From JACRLV01 sp045863555 (lineage in GTDB: Bacteria; Planctomycetota; Phycisphaerae; UBA1845; Fen-1342), in NCBI GenBank assembly GCA_045863555.1, contig BTUU01000009.1:1-64000 (forward strand): 64,000 nucleotides of DNA, written 5' to 3'. The notes under the pieces were generated by a model. That model was not told where the DNA came from and did not search any database. It saw nothing but the letters and a program-made list of their open reading frames with translations. Of this stretch, positions 24,710 to 33,921 are shown one piece after another. Every line of letters starts with the position of its first letter. The first letter of the stretch is position 1. The position numbers and the translations under genes are program-made.

Positions 24710-25777
24710 TCAGCAGGTCCGGCCGAAGTTGCCCAGCAGCAGGGCGAGGTCGCTGAGGTCGGTGATGCAGTCGGCGTTGAGGTCGCCTGCGCCGGGGCCG
24801 CCGAAGGTGGCGAGGAGGAGGGCGAGGTCGGTGAGGTTGACGACTCCGTCGAGGTTGATGTCGCCGGTGCAGGGCTCGATCGAGGTGAAGCCGGAGACGC
24901 GGATGATCTGGTTGCCGCCGCCGAAGGTCGAGAAGAGGAAATCGCCCGTGACAGGGTCGATGGCCGCGCCTTCCGCGCCGCTGAGGCCGGTGATGAAGGG
25001 GCGCTGGGTGGCGGGGATCGGATCGCCGTTGCCGTCGATCTCGTAGGACACCACGCGGCCGGCGCTCCACTCGCAGACGAGAACGCTGGCGACCGGGAAG
25101 CCGGGGTTTCCCGCTTCGATGAAGACGAGGCCTTCGGGGCCGCCGCCGATGAAGAGGTCGACGGACGGGCTGTCGGGGGCGACGTCGTACGTGCCTGCGC
25201 CGTCGGGCGTGACGACGAGGCTGTACCAGCGGCTGGCGCTCCAGGAGATGACCTTCAGCTTGCCTGCGCCGGGGAGGCCGGCGGGGACGAACTGGAGCGT
25301 GCCCGTGGAGGGTGCTACGCCGACGGTGCTGAGCGCGATGAGCCGATCGGGGCCGGTTGAGCCGGGGCGGATCTGGCCGAGGTGGTTGTCGCTGTAGGTC
25401 GAGTAGAAGAGCACGTCGCCAGGGCCGTACCCGAGGCCGCCGTCGATGCCGCCGGTCACGCCGTTTGCGTCCGCGAAGAACGTCGACCCGCCGCAATCGA
25501 AACCCTGCATGTGGCTCTCGGCGTCGCGCGAGATGCGGATGCGGTAGATGTCCGCGATGGTGCTGTTGGCCGAGCCGCCGATGAGCAGGATGTTGCCGTC
25601 GTCGGAGGCGAACGTGAGGCCGCCGTACGGCAGCGGGACACCGGGGACCGCGCCGTGGCTGGTGAGCGTGTAGAACGGGGCGTAGAAGGGGTCGAGGACC
25701 TGCGCGGCCGCGGGGGCGGCGGCGAGGGCGGACAAGGCTGCAACGGTGAACACAGTCTTGATCGAGATTGAGCGCAT
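24710..25777 (-). CDS. secreted protein with C-terminal dockerin-like domain
   Basis: A 355-residue exported protein. The signal peptide is at 1-25 (cleavage after AAAQ likely). The body has beta-propeller-like sequence with repeated Gly/Asp turns ('EGAAIDPVTGDFLFSTFGGG'). The last 60 residues carry two EF-hand-like dockerin loops, GDINLDGVVNLTDLALLLA and GDLNADCITDLSDLALLLG. Such tails in planctomycetes mark extracellular or surface-attached proteins; the partner is not known here. GGAGGG precedes the ATG. Confidence 0.8.
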   Translation of the reverse strand: MRSISIKTVFTVAALSALAAAPAAAQVLDPFYAPFYTLTSHGAVPGVPLPYGGLTFASDDGNILLIGGSANSTIADIYRIRISRDAESHMQGFDCGGSTFFADANGVTGGIDGGLGYGPGDVLFYSTYSDNHLGQIRPGSTGPDRLIALSTVGVAPSTGTLQFVPAGLPGAGKLKVISWSASRWYSLVVTPDGAGTYDVAPDSPSVDLFIGGGPEGLVFIEAGNPGFPVASVLVCEWSAGRVVSYEIDGNGDPIPATQRPFITGLSGAEGAAIDPVTGDFLFSTFGGGNQIIRVSGFTSIEPCTGDINLDGVVNLTDLALLLATFGGPGAGDLNADCITDLSDLALLLGNFGRTC

Positions 25778-26110
25778 GGCATTTCCCTCCGCGGTACCTG
25801 CGACGATTGTAGGCGTCGCGGGCCAAAATCGTGAATGAAATCCCAGGCGCGAAGCTCGGTGCGATTATCGGGCACCGGCAGTGCCAGTGGGGGACAGGAA
25901 GTCCGCCTGAAGCTGGCCGAGAGCGTACCGGAGGGACATTGTGGACTGGGAGAGAGAAAAAATTATCCACAGATGGGCACAGATGTGCACAGATGAAGAT
26001 GCTCGGCCCATCCCTCATTGGCAATGGGGGCCGCGGCGCGGCCCGGGATTGACGTCCTCGCAACGATCGTGCGCCCTTCGGATATGGGGGATTCGCCGAA
26101 AGGGTATGCG
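25778..26110. other. 333-base gap upstream of the dockerin gene
   Basis: No gene is supported. The stretch must contain the promoter of the minus-strand dockerin gene and holds one array of three decamers (25968-25997) that includes a single TTATCCACA. No hairpin terminator with a T run is visible downstream of the isomerase-like gene. Confidence 0.5.
25968..25997. repeat. three decamers CACAGATGNN
   Basis: CACAGATGGG, CACAGATGTG, CACAGATGAA in an exact 10-base period. The first unit overlaps a TTATCCACA at 25963-25971. Confidence 0.6.
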
Positions 26111-27517
26111 CTATCCGTGCCAGTGGGTGTCGAAGCCCAGGTACTTGCCGAGGGCTTCGTGGATGGCGCGGCCGACGCGGGAGGGCGTGATGGCCACGTG
26201 GTGTTCGAAGCCGTTTTCGCAAATGTAGTGCAGCAGGTCCTGGAACTTCGGGATGCGGACGACGCCCCAGCCGCCGAAGGTATCGAGCGGGTCGTCGGTG
26301 AGTTCGCCTTCGCCCACGTAGGCGCGCATGCGGCCGGTCTGGTCGTCGGTTGAGACGCGGAGGTACGTGAACGGGCCGGCGGCGACGCGGCCGACGATCG
26401 TGCCGAAGGAGTTTTCCTTGCCGACGGCGCCGGCGATGATCTCCTGGAAGTCCATCGTGGCGCTGTTGAAGATGTCCTTGGGCAGGTTGCTGCAATGGAA
26501 GACGACGGCCTTGTCGGGATCGTCGCCGTAGTTGTTGTTCCAGTCGACGAGGGCGGCCGGGCGCTGGCTGGCGCGGGCGAGGGCGACCATCGCGACCGCG
26601 CCGACGATGTCAACCTCGCAGGCGCTGGGCAGGAGCGAGTTGCTCATCATGCTCATGAGCGTGCAGGGGACGACGCCGTAGAACTCCTCCATCGCGGTCC
26701 AGCACTGGATCGCGGTGGAGTCGAGGCGGGCGGTCTGCATCCACTCTTCGATGACGACGCCGAGCTTGGCCATGCGGAGGAGCGAGAGCTGGGGGACGTT
26801 GCCGGTACTGACGTAGCCGGTGATGGCCTTGAGCTTCGCAGCGACGCGGGGTTCGTCGTCCTTGAGGCGGTTGACGCGGCCGAAACACTCGAAGAGGTCC
26901 ATGGTTTCGATGCTGATGCCGTGGGCTTCAAGGAGTTTTTCGCTGTAGCGGACGGTGTTGAAGGCCTGGGGGCGTGCGCCGAGAGCACCGATGCGGAGGC
27001 CGCGGAGGGATTTCACCACGCGGCAGGTGGCGGCGAAGTCGGCGAGGTCCTGCTGGAAGGTCGGGCTGGTGACGGTGTCGGTGTGGCGGGTGGTGAGGCT
27101 GAAGGGGATCGCGTATTGGCGGAGATTGTTACAGACGGACATTTTTCCGCAGAAGCTGTCGCGGCGGTCCTTGACGGTCATCTTGCGGGCGTCGTCGGGG
27201 AAGGCGTGGATGAGGACGGGTTTGCGAAGGCCGGAGAGGCGGAGGGTGTTGGCGACGGCCTTCTCGTCGCCGAAGTTGGGGAGGGTGACGATGAGGCCGT
27301 CGATGTCGTCGGCGCGGGCTTTGAGCTGGGCGGCGGCTTTCGAGGCGTCTTCGAGGGATTCGACGCTGCCGTAGCGGGTGTCGGTGGTGGCGAGCGTGAC
27401 GACGCGGTGGCCGGCTTTTTCGATGGCGGCGATCATTTCGGTGCGGCCGGTCTCGCAGAGATGGCCGGGGAAGAAGCCGCGGTTTCCGACGATGAGGCCG
27501 AAGGTGACGGGGGACAT
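26111..27517 (-). CDS. L-fucose/L-arabinose isomerase family protein
   Basis: A 468-residue protein of the fucose/arabinose isomerase-like superfamily. The N-terminal Rossmann-type half ('FGLIVGNRGFFPGHLCETGR') is followed by a middle domain ('PVLIHAFPDDARKM', 'CVVKSLRGLRIGALGARPQA'-type strands) and a metal-site region with Glu in 'IQCWTAMEEFYGVVPC' and Asp/Glu in 'SACEVDIVGAVAMVALAR'. These enzymes interconvert aldose and ketose with Mn2+; the sugar cannot be read from sequence. There is no signal peptide, so it is cytoplasmic. It stands alone, without sugar-pathway neighbours. Confidence 0.75.
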   Translation of the reverse strand: MSPVTFGLIVGNRGFFPGHLCETGRTEMIAAIEKAGHRVVTLATTDTRYGSVESLEDASKAAAQLKARADDIDGLIVTLPNFGDEKAVANTLRLSGLRKPVLIHAFPDDARKMTVKDRRDSFCGKMSVCNNLRQYAIPFSLTTRHTDTVTSPTFQQDLADFAATCRVVKSLRGLRIGALGARPQAFNTVRYSEKLLEAHGISIETMDLFECFGRVNRLKDDEPRVAAKLKAITGYVSTGNVPQLSLLRMAKLGVVIEEWMQTARLDSTAIQCWTAMEEFYGVVPCTLMSMMSNSLLPSACEVDIVGAVAMVALARASQRPAALVDWNNNYGDDPDKAVVFHCSNLPKDIFNSATMDFQEIIAGAVGKENSFGTIVGRVAAGPFTYLRVSTDDQTGRMRAYVGEGELTDDPLDTFGGWGVVRIPKFQDLLHYICENGFEHHVAITPSRVGRAIHEALGKYLGFDTHWHG

Positions 27518-27638
27518 ATGGGGTTCCTCGTGAAACGTTGAACGAAGCCGGATGATAACGCGCCTGAACGCGTGGTGCCGGATCCCCTTTCAGCGGTCGG
27601 CTCGCCGAACGAATGTAGAGATAGTGCCCGAAATTGCG

Positions 27639-27668
27639 TTGAATCAGCTTAGGCGTAGAGAGTAAGAT
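27639..27668 (+). promoter_or_regulatory. candidate sigma-70 promoter for the kelch-like gene
   Basis: TTGAAT (27639-27644), an 18-base spacer, then TAAGAT (27663-27668). A transcript from here would have a leader of about 48 bases, ending in GAGGAG just before the GTG at 27723. Confidence 0.45.
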
Positions 27669-27722
27669 GACGTTGCCGGTCGCCGAAAAACCGGGTGACG
27701 GACCAACCCGAGGAGTAGTCGA

Positions 27723-29957
27723 GTGAGCGAAGCGAGATTGCGCGGACGACATCCGATCACGTTCACCATTCTCGCGAGTTTTGTCTCGCTGCTCCCGCAG
27801 GCGATTGCGCAGCCGGTGGCATGGAACAAGCCGCTCCCGTCCGGACTGGCATATCGGATGGCCTTTGATTCACACCGAAACAGGCTGGTCGTGTTCGGCG
27901 GCTCTCACTTCACGGTCCCTCGTACGCGCGAGACATGGGAGTTCGACGGAGCGACATGGGCTCTCCGAGCCATTGATGGTCCGACTGATCGAAGCTGGCA
28001 TGCGATGTGCTTCGATAGTGCGCGCGGCGTCGTGGTTTTGTTCGGCGGAGACTCCGGGGGCAGCGAGACGTGGGAATGGGACGGCGTCGGCTGGCTTCGG
28101 CGTTTTGCCAGCGGTCCGAGTGCGCGTTGGTCGCACGCAATGGCCTTCGATGCAACCCGGGGCGTCACTGTGCTTTTCGGCGGACGGGCGGGAAGCGCTT
28201 CCAGTACCAACGGCGAGACGTGGGAATGGAACGGAGTGAACTGGACATTGCGCTCGGCCACTGGTCCGGTTGCACGCCACTCGCATGCAATGGCGTATGA
28301 CGCGGCGCGAGGCGTCACTGTTCTGATGGGCGGTCGCAACGGATCGAGCGGGGATCTTGGCGACACTTGGGAGTGGAACGGCATCGAATGGCTGCAGGTG
28401 TCGGTGACGGGTCCGGCCCCGCGAGTTGATCACGTGATGGCATACGACTCCGCAAGAAACACCACGGTTTTGGTTGGTGGAAGTGGATCAAGTGTTGACA
28501 ACAGTACTTGGGAGTGGAACGGCGAAATATGGACAGAACGACCCGTCCAAGATCCGAGCTTGCCCGAATCCACAATGGCGTACGACGCGGCCCGGGGTAA
28601 GGTGGTTTTGCTCGCAGGTCCCCCAACGACCGGCGAGCTATGGGAATGGGACGGAGCGGCATGGACGAATCGATCGGTCAGCGGCCCCTCGATTCGAGCG
28701 GGGCACGCAATGGCGTTCGATTCGGCCCGCAACGTCACGGTCCTATTCGGCGGATGGGCGGGCGGAATTGGTTTTACTCGAGACACATGGGAATGGGACG
28801 GTGCCGTCTGGGCTCTACGGTCGACGAACAGCCCCGGAACCCCTTCACGTCACGGGATGGCGTACGATTCGGCGCGGGGCGTATGTGTCTCGATCGTTGG
28901 CGTCTATACATATGAATGGGACGGCGTCACCTGGGCTGAGCGATCATCCGGCGGACCCGGAGGTCGTCGCGAATACGGAATTGCGTACGACGGGGCGCGG
29001 GGCGTTACCGTTGTGTTTGGCGGAATCGATGGTACGACAGTACTCGGCGACACATGGGAATGGGATGGCATCCAATGGGCGCGCCGACATCAAAGCGGCC
29101 CGGCGCGGCATGCACATGGGATGGTCTACGATGCCGGTCGTAGCGTCACTGTCCTCTTCGGCGGAAACTATCCCGGCGGGTCATCGGGAGATACGTGGAC
29201 GTGGGATGGCGCCGTTTGGACGCGAGTTGCGACGACGGGGCCGGCGGCTCGGTACTTTCCGGCAATGGCGTACGATGAAGATCGTCAGCTCGTTGTTCTC
29301 TTCGGCGGGCGAGGAAACAGCGGCGAGCTTGCGGAAACGTGGGAGTGGGATGGAAGCTCTTGGACGATTCGTCCAATAATTGGTCCATCAGCTCGCGATT
29401 CCGCGGCGATGGCATACGACTCAACGCGCGGTGAGGTGGTCGTGTTTGGAGGAATGCGAGGCGGTGATCAGTACGATGACACGTGGATTCTACGGGGCCC
29501 GTGCGAATCGCCGAGCGTTGTCACCCAACCGGCTGACCAGACGCCCTGCCCAGGCGGAAGCGCCACATTCTCAGCGCAGGCATCGAGTTCGCTGGTCGCG
29601 ACCTATCAATGGCGACGAGACGGAATCGGTCTGACCGACGAGAACGGCCGGATTTCCGGCGCGAACCACCCGACCTTGCGCATTTTTGATGCGCGGACGC
29701 TGGACCAAGGGCAATACGATTGCGTAATCACGAATGGCTGTGGAACCGCCGCGACCAATGCTGCGACGCTGGGGTTGTGCGCGGACCTGGATTGCAGTGG
29801 ATCCGTCGGGATCGCGGATCTTGCGATCTTGCTCAGCCACTTCGGACAGACCCACTACCCCGGTACGTCGGCCGGTGATCTTGATGCCGACGGTACAGTC
29901 TCTCTCGCCGATCTCTCGCGATTACTCGCCGACTTCGGCATGACCTGCACGCAATAA
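27723..29957 (+). CDS. secreted kelch-like 12-repeat protein with Ig-like and dockerin domains
   Basis: A 744-residue exported protein. The signal sequence at about 12-37 is followed by twelve kelch-like repeats of about 50 residues, each with the shape 'AMAYDSARGVTVLFGG' then 'TWEWDG..W'. An Ig-like domain with paired cysteines comes next ('YQWRRDGIGLTDENGR', 'QGQYDCVITNGCG'), then a dockerin-like pair ('DLDCSGSVGIADLAILLSHF' and 'GDLDADGTVSLADLSRLLAD'). Twelve blades could make two six-bladed propellers. Translation starts at a GTG with GAGGAG upstream. A carbohydrate- or surface-binding role is inference. Confidence 0.85.
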   Translation: MSEARLRGRHPITFTILASFVSLLPQAIAQPVAWNKPLPSGLAYRMAFDSHRNRLVVFGGSHFTVPRTRETWEFDGATWALRAIDGPTDRSWHAMCFDSARGVVVLFGGDSGGSETWEWDGVGWLRRFASGPSARWSHAMAFDATRGVTVLFGGRAGSASSTNGETWEWNGVNWTLRSATGPVARHSHAMAYDAARGVTVLMGGRNGSSGDLGDTWEWNGIEWLQVSVTGPAPRVDHVMAYDSARNTTVLVGGSGSSVDNSTWEWNGEIWTERPVQDPSLPESTMAYDAARGKVVLLAGPPTTGELWEWDGAAWTNRSVSGPSIRAGHAMAFDSARNVTVLFGGWAGGIGFTRDTWEWDGAVWALRSTNSPGTPSRHGMAYDSARGVCVSIVGVYTYEWDGVTWAERSSGGPGGRREYGIAYDGARGVTVVFGGIDGTTVLGDTWEWDGIQWARRHQSGPARHAHGMVYDAGRSVTVLFGGNYPGGSSGDTWTWDGAVWTRVATTGPAARYFPAMAYDEDRQLVVLFGGRGNSGELAETWEWDGSSWTIRPIIGPSARDSAAMAYDSTRGEVVVFGGMRGGDQYDDTWILRGPCESPSVVTQPADQTPCPGGSATFSAQASSSLVATYQWRRDGIGLTDENGRISGANHPTLRIFDARTLDQGQYDCVITNGCGTAATNAATLGLCADLDCSGSVGIADLAILLSHFGQTHYPGTSAGDLDADGTVSLADLSRLLADFGMTCTQ

Positions 29958-30070
29958 GTGCGTGAGTCGCCGGCCGGCGGCTGAAACTCGGTCGCGGACT
30001 CAGTACCCTGCGTTCGTCAATTGGCCAGACGCTCGGCGAGCATGCCCCCTTTGCTCCGCACGCCGGCGGG

Positions 30071-30076
30071 TATGAT
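30071..30076 (+). promoter_or_regulatory. candidate -10 box for the DUF1028 gene
   Basis: TATGAT preceded by GGG lies 11 bases before the TTG start at 30088, giving a leader of only a few bases. No convincing -35 is visible. Confidence 0.3.
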
Positions 30077-30087
30077 TCCGCCATCCC

Positions 30088-31414
<1,327 letters not shown>

Positions 31415-31600
31415 GGCCGCGGCGTGGTTGAGCGGGGGGCGGGGCTGACGCGGCTTGCTCGCCGGGGGGCGGGCGGTCAGAATGGGGCCTGCGGCGGGGA
31501 TTCATGGCCGCCGATCTTGATTTGATTCCTTTGAAGTGTCGTAGCTCGGCGCGGGTCGGCGAGGTGCTGCGCCGGGCGGACGCACGCCCCAGGGAGTGAC

Positions 31601-33157
31601 ATGTACAGCGACCCAGCGATCACGTCGGAGAAGGCGCATCCGCGCGGGCTTTACCTGCTCTTCACGGTCGAGATGTGGGAGCGGTTTTCGTTCTACGGGA
31701 TGAAGGCGATCCTCATCCTGTACCTGACGCAGGCGCTGCTGGGGGACAACCCCGGGCGCGGCTGGTCGGACGGGGCGGGGAGCATTCTGCTGGGCTGGTA
31801 CGGCGGCATGGCGTACCTGCTGCCGGTCATCGGCGGCATCATCGCCGACAAGCTGCTGGGCACGAACCGGTCGATGTACATCGGGGGGCTGCTGATCTCG
31901 ATGGGACACATCGTGCTCGGCCTCACGGGCATCGGCGATCTGAATCACACCAAAGAGGGCATGTCGCTCTTCATTTTCGGGCTGGCGCTGATCGTGATCG
32001 GCACGGGGCATTTCAAGCCGAGCGTGTCGGTGATGGTGGGGCAGCTCTACCGCGAGCATGACCCGCGGCGCGACGGCGGCTTTGCCATTTTCTACATGGG
32101 TATCAACGTCGGTGCGTTCCTCGGGCAGGTGGTCTGCGGCTACCTGGGCGAGAAGATCGGGTGGCATTGGGGCTTCGGCGCGGCGGCGGTGGGCATGTTG
32201 TCGGGTCTCGGGCTCTATACGGCGCTGCGGCCGAAATACCTGCATGGGATCGGCGACGCCCCGGCGGGGGTGTCGAACTACGCCTACGCATTCGCGTTTC
32301 TAGGGATTCTGCTTGCGGCGGGTTTCGCGGCGCTGTTTCATTTCGAGGTGCTGGCGAAGGCGAATGACTCGATCGGGTCGTTCTTCACGGGGAATCCGAC
32401 GGTCGGGAACGTGATCATTGCGGCGATGGTGGCGGCGGTGCTGGTCGCGGCGATCTGGTTCGTGTCGATCCAGATGCCGGATGACCGGGGTCCGACGGCG
32501 TGCATCTTCATCTTCACGGTGTTCAACGCGATTTTCTGGCTGGCGTTCGAGCAGGCGGGCACGTCGCTGAACCTGTTTGCACGGGACAACACGGACCGCA
32601 TGCTGGCGGGCTGGGAAGTACCGGCGTCGTGGCTCCAGAACGTGAATCCGTTCCTGATCGTGGCGATGTCGCCGCTCTTCGCGTGGTTCTGGTCGACGCT
32701 GAACCGGCGGGGGCATGAGATCAGCCAGCCGATGAAGATCGCGATCGGGCTGATCTTCCTCGGGCTGGGTTTCATCTTCATGGTGTTCGGCGGGAAGTTC
32801 GCGGCGGGCGGCGTGAAGGTTTCGATGTTCTGGCTGATCGCGCTCTATTTCTGGATCACGGTGGGTGAGCTGTTCCTGTCGCCGACGGGGCTGTCGTTCG
32901 TGACGAAGGCCGCGCCGGTGCGGTTTGTGTCCGTGCTGATGGGGGTGTGGTTCGTTTCGAGCTTTGTGGCGCACCTCGCGGGCGGGTACATCGCGGCGAC
33001 GGTCGAGGGAATTGAGCGCGGCGATACGAAACTGCCGTGGCAGATCGGCGGCAAGGGCGACTTCTTCATGCTGTTTGTCGTTGCGGGCATCGCGTCGGGT
33101 GTGATCATCGCCATCTTCACGCCACTGCTGAAGAAACTGCTGCACGGGCGCGGCTAG
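31601..33157 (+). CDS. POT/PTR family proton-coupled peptide transporter
   Basis: A 518-residue inner-membrane protein of the proton-dependent oligopeptide transporter family. The hallmark motif EMWERFSFYGMKAI is at residues about 25-38 (the ExxERFxYYG proton-coupling motif), and 'FYMGINVGAFLGQVVCGYLG' matches the PTR2 signature. About twelve to fourteen membrane segments are spread over the length. It would import di- and tripeptides or related compounds using the proton gradient. The downstream small membrane protein (33188) may be co-transcribed. Confidence 0.92.
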   Translation: MYSDPAITSEKAHPRGLYLLFTVEMWERFSFYGMKAILILYLTQALLGDNPGRGWSDGAGSILLGWYGGMAYLLPVIGGIIADKLLGTNRSMYIGGLLISMGHIVLGLTGIGDLNHTKEGMSLFIFGLALIVIGTGHFKPSVSVMVGQLYREHDPRRDGGFAIFYMGINVGAFLGQVVCGYLGEKIGWHWGFGAAAVGMLSGLGLYTALRPKYLHGIGDAPAGVSNYAYAFAFLGILLAAGFAALFHFEVLAKANDSIGSFFTGNPTVGNVIIAAMVAAVLVAAIWFVSIQMPDDRGPTACIFIFTVFNAIFWLAFEQAGTSLNLFARDNTDRMLAGWEVPASWLQNVNPFLIVAMSPLFAWFWSTLNRRGHEISQPMKIAIGLIFLGLGFIFMVFGGKFAAGGVKVSMFWLIALYFWITVGELFLSPTGLSFVTKAAPVRFVSVLMGVWFVSSFVAHLAGGYIAATVEGIERGDTKLPWQIGGKGDFFMLFVVAGIASGVIIAIFTPLLKKLLHGRG

Positions 33158-33187
33158 GCTGCGGTGAGCCGCTAGCGGAGGTGTCCC

Positions 33188-33751
33188 ATGGCGTTTCTGG
33201 CCGCCCTGTGGTTGCCGATTCTCGTGTCGGCCGTGTTCGTATTCATCGCCAGCGCGCTCATCCACATGTGCTCGCCGATGCACAAGGGCGACCTCAAGAA
33301 GATGAAGAACGAGGACGCCGTGCTGGAGGCGCTGCGGGCGAGCGGCGTCGGTCCGGGCGAGTACATGTTCCCCTGCGCCGATTCGATGAAGGACATGGGC
33401 TCGCCGGAGATGCTCGAGAAGTTCAAGCGCGGGCCCGTGGGCTGGATGACGATCATTCCGGCCGAGCGGTTCAACATGAACACGAGCCTGGCCGCGTGGT
33501 TCATCCACTGCCTCATCCTGGGCACGCTGATCGCCTATCTCACCTGGCATGCGCTGGAGCCGGGCGCGGCGTATCTGCGCGTGTTTCAGATCGCCGGGGC
33601 GGCGGCGGTGCTCGGCCACGCGTTCATTCACGCGCCGAACTCGATCTGGAAGGGCGAAAGCTGGCGGGTCACGTTCAAGTTTTTCATCGACGGCGTGATT
33701 TACAGTCTCATCACGGCCGGGACGTTCGGCTGGCTCTGGCCAGCGGCGTAA
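33188..33751 (+). CDS. small integral membrane protein, unknown function
   Basis: The 187-residue protein has a first membrane segment at about 6-24, a cytoplasmic or periplasmic segment with 'HMCSPMHKGDLKKMKNEDAV', then further hydrophobic segments ('AAWFIHCLILGTLIAYLTWH', 'IAGAAAVLGHAFIHAP', 'IYSLITAGTFGWLWP'). Several His in or near membrane segments are notable. I do not recognise a characterised family. It is 30 bases after the peptide transporter with GGAGGTG before the ATG, so an accessory role is possible. Confidence 0.7.
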   Translation: MAFLAALWLPILVSAVFVFIASALIHMCSPMHKGDLKKMKNEDAVLEALRASGVGPGEYMFPCADSMKDMGSPEMLEKFKRGPVGWMTIIPAERFNMNTSLAAWFIHCLILGTLIAYLTWHALEPGAAYLRVFQIAGAAAVLGHAFIHAPNSIWKGESWRVTFKFFIDGVIYSLITAGTFGWLWPAA

Positions 33752-33774
33752 ACCGGAGCGGTGCCCCGGAGACT

Positions 33775-33810
33775 GCCGGCCGCGCGGTTGCGGTTGTGAG
33801 TGCGGCCGGC
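33775..33810 (+). terminator. GC hairpin after the small membrane gene
   Basis: GCCGGCCGC (33775-33783) pairs perfectly with GCGGCCGGC (33802-33810) over an 18-base loop, 24 bases after the stop codon. No T run follows directly, so it is at best a weak or Rho-assisted terminator. Confidence 0.35.
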
Positions 33811-33921
33811 GGCGAAACGAATTCGCGCCCGGACTGATTTTTCATGCGACGAAAGCCGATGTTCTGACGATTCGCGGGCGGAGTGCGCCCGCGGGGACCG
33901 AAAAAACGTCAGGAGCCGGCG

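Noticed and set aside
25963..25971. A perfect DnaA-box-like TTATCCACA
   Set aside because: Only one copy, part of a decamer array, with no AT-rich region or dnaA/dnaN/gyrB neighbours. It is not evidence for an origin.
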